From: Chloroflexota bacterium
GTDB lineage: Bacteria > Chloroflexota > Limnocylindria > QHBO01
Reading direction: 5' to 3'
NCBI GenBank assembly: GCA_013694645.1
Contig: JACDBZ010000157.1
Span: 1-6,985, forward strand
DNA length: 6,985 nt
The translations under genes and the position numbers were made by a program. The notes under the pieces were generated by a model, which had not been told where the DNA came from, searched no databases, and saw nothing but the letters and a program-made list of their open reading frames with translations. Below are positions 1 to 5,850 of the stretch, piece after piece (position 1 is the first letter of the stretch; every line of letters starts with the position of its first letter).

Positions 1-257
1 ATGCCGCCGAGCAGGAGGATGTCGACGTCGTCGGCCTCTCGATCCTGTCGGGCGCGCACATGGCCCTGCTTCCCCGGACCGTGCAGCTCCTGCGTGACCG
101 CGGGATGTCAGACGTGCTTGTCGCCGCGGGCGGGATCATCCCCGACGCCGACGTCATCAAGCTCAAGGAGGCTGGCGTGGCCGAGATCTTTGGTCCCGGC
201 ACCTCGATCGGCCAGATCGCCCGCTACTTCCGCGAGCACGTTCACCGCGAGGCCTGA
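1..257 (+). CDS. mcmA2: Methylmalonyl-CoA mutase, cobalamin-binding subunit, C-terminal part (5' truncated)
   Basis: This is the 3' end of a gene that enters from the left; the first complete codon is at 3 and 84 residues are visible before TGA at 255-257. The peptide has the second half of a B12-binding Rossmann domain: a DVDVVGLSILSGAH stretch (the SxL motif that lies beside the cobalamin lower ligand), the AGGIIP turn (GG motif), and the closing EIFGPGTS segment. The DxHxxG histidine motif would lie upstream, outside the window. In the family this domain holds adenosylcobalamin for the rearrangement of (R)-methylmalonyl-CoA to succinyl-CoA in the cytoplasm. The ending resembles the stand-alone small subunits of roughly 135-140 residues more than the tail of a fused mutase, but the missing 5' end prevents proof. 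The neighbouring meaB gene supports a methylmalonyl-CoA mutase rather than another B12 enzyme; isobutyryl- or ethylmalonyl-CoA mutase is the alternative. Confidence 0.88.
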   Translation, partial: AAEQEDVDVVGLSILSGAHMALLPRTVQLLRDRGMSDVLVAAGGIIPDADVIKLKEAGVAEIFGPGTSIGQIARYFREHVHREA

Positions 258-442
258 AGGCGTGCCCGCAATCGCCGCAGATCGCGCCGTCGGTAGGGCG
301 TCATGACGCTCATCCCGTTGGCCCTACGTCCGACGATCCACCAGAATCACCTGAGCGTCGGTCGGGCTGCCAGGCTGGTTGGCCAAACGACGGACGACAC
401 CGCCTTGATCGGTCACAGGGCCAATCTTGCTGGCACCGCTCC

Positions 443-1369
443 GTGATCCGAGCTGCGAGCGCGGACGTGATCGGAGAGCTCGCCTCTGGCCAACGACGCC
501 CGTTGGCGCGCCTGTTGACCAGGATCGAGAACGGTGATCCATCGGTGCGCCCCATGCTGCCGCAGCTCTTCGCGACGGGGCATGGCGCGCACGTGGTGGG
601 CATCACCGGGCCACCCGGGAGCGGCAAGTCGACACTGGTGAACGCGCTCATCACCGAATGGCGGCGCCGCGGCCGCCGAGTGGGGATCCTCGCCGTGGAC
701 CCGTCGTCGCCGTACACGCGCGGCGCGATCCTGGGGGATCGGATCCGGATGATGGAGCACGCTGCGGACCGGGACGTGTTCATGCGCTCAATGGCGTCAC
801 GCGGAGAGCTGGGCGGGGTCGCCGCGACGACCTGGATCGCGGCAGCCGCGTTCGACGCTGCGGGGTACGACCCGGTCCTGATCGAGACCGTGGGCGCCGG
901 CCAATCCGAGGTGGAGGTCGCGCGCCTGGCGGAGACAACGGTCGTGGTCGAGGTGCCCGAGATGGGGGACGAGGTCCAGGCCATCAAGGCAGGGCTGCTC
1001 GAGGTCGCCGACATCATCGTCGTCAATAAGGGCGACTTACCGGGCGCCGATCGGGCCGCCCGCCAGCTGCGCGCCATGCTCTCAAGCGCCGGTGGTCGGG
1101 TCGAGCGCAAGCCGCCGCCGGTGATGCTCACGACTGCCATCAGCGCAGGAGGTGTGGTGGCACTGGCTGACGCCATCGAGGCACACCGAGCCCAGTCACG
1201 GACGCCGATCGAGGCGCGGGAACGAGCCGTCAGCCAGATACGCCGTGCGTTGGCAGACCTGGCGGCCCGTCGAGCGGCCGAGTCGTCGGCCTGGCAGACA
1301 ACCGTCGAGGCCGTCGCCGAGCGTGCGCTGGATCCCCTCACCGCCGCCGAGCGTCTCCTCGACCGATGA
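443..1369 (+). CDS. meaB: MeaB/ArgK-family GTPase, methylmalonyl-CoA mutase chaperone
   Basis: The product is a 308-residue G3E P-loop GTPase that gates cofactor loading into methylmalonyl-CoA mutase and protects it from inactivation, acting in the cytoplasm. Visible motifs: Walker A GPPGSGKST at 56-64; the family block VDPSSPYTRGA followed by GDRIRM at 85-103; the switch region IETVGAGQSEVEV at 148-160; VPEMGDEVQAIKAG at 171-184; the base-specificity motif NKGD at 195-198. The C-terminal helical part, from about 245, corresponds to the dimerisation arm. Length is normal for the family. The start is GTG at 443: reading upstream in this frame back to about 242 there is no stop and no ATG, GTG or TTG, and the next ATG lies deep in the fold. 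No clear Shine-Dalgarno is seen. It lies 185 bases after the mutase subunit, the usual partner arrangement. Old annotations of this family as arginine/ornithine transport kinase (ArgK) are not supported by the context. Confidence 0.95.
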   Translation: MIRAASADVIGELASGQRRPLARLLTRIENGDPSVRPMLPQLFATGHGAHVVGITGPPGSGKSTLVNALITEWRRRGRRVGILAVDPSSPYTRGAILGDRIRMMEHAADRDVFMRSMASRGELGGVAATTWIAAAAFDAAGYDPVLIETVGAGQSEVEVARLAETTVVVEVPEMGDEVQAIKAGLLEVADIIVVNKGDLPGADRAARQLRAMLSSAGGRVERKPPPVMLTTAISAGGVVALADAIEAHRAQSRTPIEARERAVSQIRRALADLAARRAAESSAWQTTVEAVAERALDPLTAAERLLDR

Positions 1370-1400
1370 GACGCGAATGCCTGGCGCTCCTTGCGCTGCT

Positions 1401-1430
1401 GTCGTGACGAGGCGCTCTCGGCGTCGCGAC
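1401..1430 (+). terminator. Hairpin downstream of meaB, possible terminator
   Basis: GTCGTGACG (1401-1409) pairs with CGTCGCGAC (1422-1430) over nine base pairs, one of them a T-G wobble, closing a 12-base loop. It begins 32 bases after the meaB stop codon. No T-run follows, so it is not a classic intrinsic terminator. In a GC-rich genome it could be a U-less terminator, an mRNA 3'-end stabiliser, or chance. Confidence 0.35.
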
Positions 1431-1614
1431 GTGCGGCGGGTGCATCAAGTGGAGAAGTTGGCGCCGATCTCATAGGGCTCGATGCACGCGCCGCATGGGA
1501 TGGTGGCAAGTCGGCCCGTCCATCGCTGCTCTTCCCTGGTTCGTGCACCCGGTGCTCGGCACACGGGGACGGCCGCCATCGACGACGCCCGCTATCGACG
1601 AGGCCGTCGGCTGC

Positions 1615-1620
1615 TACGCT
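1615..1620 (+). promoter_or_regulatory. -10 element (TACGCT) of a probable leaderless promoter for hbd
   Basis: TACGCT matches the TANNNT pattern of a sigma-70-type -10 box and ends nine bases before the ATG at 1630. Transcription would therefore start at or within a few bases of the A of the start codon, giving a leaderless mRNA. No Shine-Dalgarno lies in the nine intervening bases, which fits. A clear -35 box is not seen; TCGACG at 1595-1600 is a partial match but at a short spacing. The same arrangement occurs before the thiolase gene. Confidence 0.5.
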
Positions 1621-1629
1621 TCTGAACCT

Positions 1630-2502
1630 ATGAGCATTGAACGAGTGTTCGTGATCGGCGCAGGCTTGATGGGCCACGGGATCGCGCAGGTCAGCGCCGT
1701 CGCGGGCAAGCAGGTCACGCTCTCAGATCGAACCGAGGAGCTGGCCGAGAAGGGCGCAGCGCGCATCGCGGGCAATCTCAAGCGCCAGGTCGACAGGGGA
1801 ACGCTGGACCAGGCGGTGGCGAGCGCCATCATCGACCGCATCTCGACCTCGGAGGGAACCGACCGTGCCGCGGGCCACGACATCGTCATCGAGGCGGTGT
1901 TCGAGGATGAATCGGTCAAGCGGCAGACCTGGGAGGCCCTGACGAAGTCGGCCGACGGCACCGCGATCTTCGCCAGCAACACCAGCAGCATCAGCATCAC
2001 CGGCCTCGCAACTTCGACCGACCGCCCGGCAAGGTTCATCGGCCTCCACTTCTTCTCACCGGTGCCGGTCATGGGCCTGATCGAGATCATTCGAGGCCTT
2101 GAGACCGATGACGCCACCCACGCGGCAGCCAGGGCCTTCGCGGAGGAGCTGGGCAAGACGGTGATCGAGAGCAAGGACTATCCCGGTTTCCTGGTGAACC
2201 GGATGCTCGGCCCGTTCATCAACGAGGCGGTGTTCGCGCTGATGGAGTCGACCGGCACGGCCGAGGACATCGACACCGGCGCGAAGCTGGGGCTGAACCA
2301 CCCGATGGGCCCCCTGGAGCTAAGCGACTTCATCGGCAATGACGTCATGCTCAACGTCATGGACGTGCTGTACCGCGGCTTCGGGGATCCGAAGTTCCGC
2401 GCCGCGCCGCTGCTGCGCCAGATGGTCACGGCCGGCCATCTCGGGCGCAAAAGCGGACGAGGCTTCTACCGCTACGACGAGCAGGGCAAGAAGGCGGGCT
2501 GA
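1630..2502 (+). CDS. hbd: 3-hydroxybutyryl-CoA dehydrogenase (3-hydroxyacyl-CoA dehydrogenase family)
   Basis: A 290-residue NAD(P)-dependent dehydrogenase interconverting (S)-3-hydroxyacyl-CoA and 3-ketoacyl-CoA, with 3-hydroxybutyryl/acetoacetyl-CoA as likely preferred pair. The N-terminal Rossmann fold has GAGLMGHG at 10-17 and D33 at the end of the second strand, which usually favours NAD+. The SNTSSISI block places S119; the LHFFSPVPVM block gives catalytic H140; E152 completes the His-Glu pair; LVNRML gives N190. The C-terminal helical domain has the GLNHPMGPLELSDFIG signature and ends GRKSGRGFYRYD. Length matches single-domain Hbd/PaaH proteins (about 280-290), not the FadB fusion. ATG 1630 is chosen because the glycine motif then starts at residue 10; an in-frame extension to 1495 would add 45 low-complexity residues unlike the family. 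It heads an operon: its TGA overlaps the next ATG by one base. Beta-oxidation or the C4/PHB/butyrate route are both possible roles. Confidence 0.95.
   Translation: MSIERVFVIGAGLMGHGIAQVSAVAGKQVTLSDRTEELAEKGAARIAGNLKRQVDRGTLDQAVASAIIDRISTSEGTDRAAGHDIVIEAVFEDESVKRQTWEALTKSADGTAIFASNTSSISITGLATSTDRPARFIGLHFFSPVPVMGLIEIIRGLETDDATHAAARAFAEELGKTVIESKDYPGFLVNRMLGPFINEAVFALMESTGTAEDIDTGAKLGLNHPMGPLELSDFIGNDVMLNVMDVLYRGFGDPKFRAAPLLRQMVTAGHLGRKSGRGFYRYDEQGKKAG
2491..2497 (+). promoter_or_regulatory. Ribosome binding site for the acyl-CoA dehydrogenase gene
   Basis: AAGGCGG matches AAGGAGG at six of seven positions and ends four bases before the ATG at 2502. It lies inside the last codons of hbd. This supports ATG 2502 as the start, and contrasts with the lack of such a site before the first gene of the operon. 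Confidence 0.55.
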
Positions 2503-3683
2503 TGGCTGTCGACCACGCCACTGCCCGCGATGGGTTTGCGCTCAGCGATGACGAGCGCAGCGTGCGCGACACCGTCCGCGACTGGGCGCAGCGCGAGGTG
2601 GCCCCCGGCGCGGCGCAGCGGGACGAGGAGGAGCGCTACGACCGCTCGCTGTTCGAGCGCGCCGGCGAGCTCGGCCTGACAGGGCTCCCGTATCCGGAGG
2701 AGCTCGGCGGCGCCGGCATGGGCACCTTCGCGTGGGTGCTGGCGATCGAGGAGATCGCCGCCGCCGACATGGGCATGGCCGTCAGCCTCTCGGTCCACAT
2801 CCTCAGCCAGCTCTGCATCTTTGGCCACGGGTCCGATGAGCAGAAGCAGCGCCTCCTCCCCGGCATGACGGCCGGCCGCGAGCTGGGCGCCTTCGCGCTG
2901 ACGGAGCCGGAGGCTGGTTCCGATGCGGCGTCCCTGTCGCTGGCGGCGCGACGCGACGGCGACGACTACCTGCTCACCGGCACCAAGATCTGGATCACCA
3001 ACGCCGGCGAGGCGGCGCGCTATGTCGTCTTCGCGACGGTCGATCGCTCGAAGGGCAGGGCCGGCATCACCGCTTTCGTGGTCGAGGCCGATACGCTCGG
3101 CTTCCGCCTGGGAAGCAAGGAGCGCAAGATGGGGATTCGCGGCACGAGCGCGCATGAGCTGGTCTTCGAGGAGGCGCGTGTGCCCGCGGCGAACCTACTC
3201 GGCGAAGAGGGCGACGGACTGAAGGTGGCGCTCTCGGCGCTGGGCGCGGGCAGGATCAGCATCGCGGGCGCCTGCACCGGGCTGGCGCGCTCTGCCCTGG
3301 AGCTCGCCACACGGTATGCGCTCCAGAGGAGGCAGTTCGGGCGTGCCATCGCGGACCATGCGATGGTGCAGGCCATGCTGGCCGAGATGGCTGTCGGGGT
3401 GGACGCGGCGCGGCTGCTCACCTGGCGTGCGGCACGTTTGCGCGACGCGGGGCAGCCGATCAATTCAGCGTCGAGCATGGCCAAGTGGTACGCCTCCGAC
3501 GTCGCCATGCGGGTGACCACGGATGCGGTGCAGATCTATGGTGGCGCGGGATACTCGCGTGACAATCCCGTCGAGCGGCTCATGCGTGACGCCAAGGGGG
3601 CGCAGATCTACGAGGGAACGAACCAGGTCCATCGGCTCATCGTCGCGCAGCACGTGCTCGAGACGATGCGCCGAGGTGGGTGA
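2502..3683 (+). CDS. Acyl-CoA dehydrogenase (short-chain/butyryl-CoA dehydrogenase-like)
   Basis: A 393-residue FAD flavoenzyme that oxidises acyl-CoA to trans-2-enoyl-CoA and passes electrons to an electron-transfer flavoprotein, which is not in this window. The three-domain layout is complete: an N-terminal helical domain (about 15-125), the mid beta domain with signature ALTEPEAGSD at 132-141 and WITNAGE at 164-170, then the C-terminal helical domain with RRQFGRAI at 276-283, the FAD-contacting QIYGGAGYSRD at 344-354, and IYEGTNQVHR at 369-378. E371 is at the catalytic-base position used by short- and medium-chain enzymes rather than the isovaleryl-type position. Length is typical for the soluble single-chain group. 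ATG 2502 overlaps the hbd stop (TGATG) and has a good ribosome binding site. The pairing with hbd suggests C4 substrates, but chain length cannot be read reliably from sequence; short/branched-chain acyl-CoA dehydrogenase is the alternative. Confidence 0.93.
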   Translation: MAVDHATARDGFALSDDERSVRDTVRDWAQREVAPGAAQRDEEERYDRSLFERAGELGLTGLPYPEELGGAGMGTFAWVLAIEEIAAADMGMAVSLSVHILSQLCIFGHGSDEQKQRLLPGMTAGRELGAFALTEPEAGSDAASLSLAARRDGDDYLLTGTKIWITNAGEAARYVVFATVDRSKGRAGITAFVVEADTLGFRLGSKERKMGIRGTSAHELVFEEARVPAANLLGEEGDGLKVALSALGAGRISIAGACTGLARSALELATRYALQRRQFGRAIADHAMVQAMLAEMAVGVDAARLLTWRAARLRDAGQPINSASSMAKWYASDVAMRVTTDAVQIYGGAGYSRDNPVERLMRDAKGAQIYEGTNQVHRLIVAQHVLETMRRGG

Positions 3684-3700
3684 GCCATGTTGACGAGCGA

Positions 3701-3708
3701 AGGAAGGG
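3701..3708 (+). promoter_or_regulatory. Ribosome binding site deciding the start of the acyl-CoA synthetase
   Basis: The purine run AGGAAGGG ends four bases before the ATG at 3713. No comparable site precedes the in-frame GTG at 3680 that overlaps the upstream stop codon. It therefore favours 3713 as the true start; a further in-frame ATG at 3719 is slightly far but possible. Confidence 0.6.
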
Positions 3709-3712
3709 ACCG

Positions 3713-5626
3713 ATGACCATGCCCAGCACCGGCCGGCTGATGCGGACCCCGGAGATCGAGCCGCTGACCATTGCGCCCTCCGACCGCATGCCGAACGTCG
3801 TGGCGCTCATCGCGCGCGCAGCCGAGCGACACGCGGAACGTGAGGCGATGCGCTGGAAGCTGACCAAGGCACAGCGCGCGGAGGAGAGCGGTGAGGCCAG
3901 GTGGACCAGCCGCTCGTATCGCGAGATGTGGGACTGGGTGACGAACCTCTCGCTCGGACTCAAGGATCTCGGCATCGACGATGGGGACGCGGTATGCATC
4001 ATCGCTCGGACCCGGCCGGAATGGACGGTCGCCGACCTGGCATCGCTGGCCCTGGGCGCCGTGACCTGCCCAATCTATCCGCAGTCGGAGCCCGGGCAGG
4101 CGGCGTTCGTCATCAACAACGTCGCGGCCAAAGTGATCTTCGTCGAGAACGCGCAGCAGGCCAACAAGGTCGCCTCCATCCGTTCGGAATGTCCGACCCT
4201 CGAGCATGTGGTCACGTTGGAGCCGAGCGGCAAGCTCCCCGAGGGGACGCTCACCCTCGAGGACGTGATCGCGCGCGCCGATCTCGAGCCGATCAGTCGT
4301 CGGACGTGGCGCGACACGATGCAGGCGATCGATCGCGACCACCTCGCCACCGTCATCCACACCTCAGGCACGACCGGCAACCCGAAGGGCGCCATGCTCA
4401 GCCACGGCAACCTGCTCTTCAACTACGAGGCTGCGAACCAGATCGTCGACTTTTCGGAGACCGATGTCTTCCTCTCGTTCCTTCCCCTGAGCCATATCTA
4501 CGGCCGCATCGTGGACGAGGTCGTGGCGCTGGGTCGAGGCGCGGCCGTGGTCTACGCCGAGGCGCTGTTGGAACGGCTGCCGGCCAACATGGTCGAGGTC
4601 CAACCGACCGTGATGGGGTCGGTCCCGCGCCTGTACGAGCGGGTCTACGCGCGCGTCAGCTCGGCGGTGGAGGCTGGCTCGCCGACCAAGCAGAAGATCT
4701 TTCGCTGGGCGTCGGGCCTCGGCGCGCGCAAGTATGCGAACCACCTGGCGGCCAGGGGCGACTCGATCTGGCTGAAGGCGCAGCTCGGGGTGGCCGATGC
4801 CCTCGTGTTCAAGAAGATCCGCGAGCGCACCGGTGGCCGCGTTCGTTACTTCGTCTCCGGCTCCGCGCCGCTGGCGCGCGAGATCGGCGAATTCTTCTAT
4901 GGCATGGGGATGCTCGTGCTCGAGGGCTACGGCCTGACCGAGACATCGCCCTTCGTGTCGCTCAACCGTCCTGACGACTTCGTGTTCGGGACGGTCGGTC
5001 GGCCCGCTCCCGGATCAGAGGTGATGATCGACCCCGAAACTGGTGAGGTCCTGGTGCGCGGGCCGCAGGTCATGCAGGGGTACCTGAACGCCCCCGAGGA
5101 AACGGCGAAGGCCATCAACGCCGCAGGCTGGTTCCACACCGGCGACATCGGCGAGCTCGACGAGATCGGCCGCATCACGATCACCGATCGGCTCAAGAAC
5201 ATCATCGTGCTCGGCAACGGGAAGAACATCTCACCCGCGCCGATGGAGGCCGCGCTGTCCACCTCTCGGTTCGTGGCCCAGGCGGTGGTGCTCGGCGACC
5301 GCCAGGCGTATGCCGGGGCGCTCATCGCGCCTGACTTCGAAGAGCTGGGCACATGGGCAACGGCAAATGGCCTCGCGGAGATGCCTCCTGAGCAGCTCGT
5401 GGAGGAGAAAACCGTCCAGAGGCTGTTCGACGCCGAGGTCAAGCGGACACTGGATGGCTTTGCGGTGTATGAGCGGCCGCGCCGCATCGCGCTGTTGCCG
5501 CGTCTGCTCTCCGAGGAGGCGGGCGAGCTGACGCCATCGATGAAGACCAAGAACCGGGTCGTCCTGACCAATTGGGCCGACAAGATCGCATACCTGTTCG
5601 ACGAGAAGGGCCGCTCGTCCGAGTAG
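3713..5626 (+). CDS. Long-chain fatty-acid--CoA ligase (AMP-forming, FAA1/ACSL-type)
   Basis: A 637-residue adenylate-forming enzyme that activates fatty acids with ATP and CoA through an acyl-AMP intermediate, supplying substrate to the dehydrogenase encoded just upstream. Motifs, numbered from ATG 3713: ATP P-loop TSGTTGNPKG at 217-226; FLPLSHIYGR at 256-265; VSGSAPL at 381-387; adenine/acyl site EGYGLTETSP at 404-413; GWFHTGDIG at 472-480; the hinge region ITDRLKNIIVLGNGKN at 490-505, with NISP continuing; and the C-terminal LTPSMK with the catalytic lysine expected at K611. The GNGKNISP form and about 640-residue length place it with FAA1/ACSL-like enzymes (COG1022), not the shorter FadD group. 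No signal peptide or clear membrane helix is seen; such enzymes act at the inner face of the membrane. A GTG at 3680 would add 11 residues and overlap the preceding stop (GTGA), but the strong ribosome binding site favours 3713. It is the last gene of the operon. Confidence 0.93.
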   Translation: MTMPSTGRLMRTPEIEPLTIAPSDRMPNVVALIARAAERHAEREAMRWKLTKAQRAEESGEARWTSRSYREMWDWVTNLSLGLKDLGIDDGDAVCIIARTRPEWTVADLASLALGAVTCPIYPQSEPGQAAFVINNVAAKVIFVENAQQANKVASIRSECPTLEHVVTLEPSGKLPEGTLTLEDVIARADLEPISRRTWRDTMQAIDRDHLATVIHTSGTTGNPKGAMLSHGNLLFNYEAANQIVDFSETDVFLSFLPLSHIYGRIVDEVVALGRGAAVVYAEALLERLPANMVEVQPTVMGSVPRLYERVYARVSSAVEAGSPTKQKIFRWASGLGARKYANHLAARGDSIWLKAQLGVADALVFKKIRERTGGRVRYFVSGSAPLAREIGEFFYGMGMLVLEGYGLTETSPFVSLNRPDDFVFGTVGRPAPGSEVMIDPETGEVLVRGPQVMQGYLNAPEETAKAINAAGWFHTGDIGELDEIGRITITDRLKNIIVLGNGKNISPAPMEAALSTSRFVAQAVVLGDRQAYAGALIAPDFEELGTWATANGLAEMPPEQLVEEKTVQRLFDAEVKRTLDGFAVYERPRRIALLPRLLSEEAGELTPSMKTKNRVVLTNWADKIAYLFDEKGRSSE

Positions 5627-5648
5627 GGGCCGTTTCCTTCGATAGGTC

Positions 5649-5671
5649 GCCGGGTCCACGCCTTGACCGGC
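5649..5671 (+). terminator. Small bulged hairpin after the acyl-CoA synthetase, possible terminator
   Basis: The arm GCCGGGTC (5649-5656) pairs with GACCGGC (5665-5671), leaving one bulged G and an eight-base loop: seven base pairs, beginning 23 bases after the stop codon. No T-run follows. A second, longer-looped imperfect inverted repeat (CGCCTTGTGAGC 5691-5702 with GCTCAAGGCG 5732-5741) lies just downstream. Either could help end the operon transcript, but neither is a canonical intrinsic terminator. Confidence 0.25.
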
Positions 5672-5837
5672 TTGGCGGGCGCTGGACGGACGCCTTGTGA
5701 GCGAGTGCGGCGCATGGGACTCGTTTCAGCGGCTCAAGGCGCCCCACCCGCCGACAGATCGAAGAAGCGTCGCACGAGCCCGCGCAGAGGCCAGAATCCC
5801 CCGATGTATCGAAGGGGCGGCTGGTCAGTGACCGCGC

Positions 5838-5843
5838 TACGAT
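5838..5843 (+). promoter_or_regulatory. -10 element (TACGAT) of a probable leaderless promoter for the thiolase gene
   Basis: TACGAT is a good TANNNT -10 hexamer and ends seven bases before the ATG at 5851, the spacing expected when transcription starts at the start codon itself. The intervening GGTCGGC is not a convincing Shine-Dalgarno. No recognisable -35 box is seen. A small hairpin (5798-5817, CCCC and CGA arms with GGGG and TCG, two-base bulge, TGTA loop) lies 20 bases upstream and might be an operator. Confidence 0.55.
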
Positions 5844-5850
5844 GGTCGGC

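Noticed and set aside
1..306. Frame-1 reading frame of 101 codons at the left edge
   Set aside because: It is Ser/Arg/Pro-rich and out of frame with the clear B12-binding domain in frame 3.
324..542. Antisense frame of 72 codons covering the mcmA2-meaB gap
   Set aside because: It overlaps the conserved start of meaB, has no recognisable motif, and its composition is that of a shadow frame.
1440..1487. Inverted repeat GTGCATC / GATGCAC in the meaB-hbd gap
   Set aside because: Seven base pairs with a 34-base loop and no link to a promoter or gene end; likely chance.
1370..1614. Possible small RNA or gene in the gap between meaB and hbd
   Set aside because: No tRNA-like fold, riboswitch core or reading frame with convincing codon use; apart from the hairpin and the short direct repeat I see nothing.
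1495..1629. In-frame N-terminal extension of hbd
   Set aside because: The added 45 residues have no similarity to Hbd N-termini, the Rossmann glycine motif belongs about ten residues from the start, and the extension would run through the -10 box at 1615-1620.
310..1677. Long antisense reading frame (455 codons) opposite meaB
   Set aside because: It mirrors a well-supported gene in GC-rich DNA, is rich in Arg, Ser, Ala and Pro with no domain or hydrophobic core, and runs through the meaB ends and the downstream gap. Typical shadow frame.
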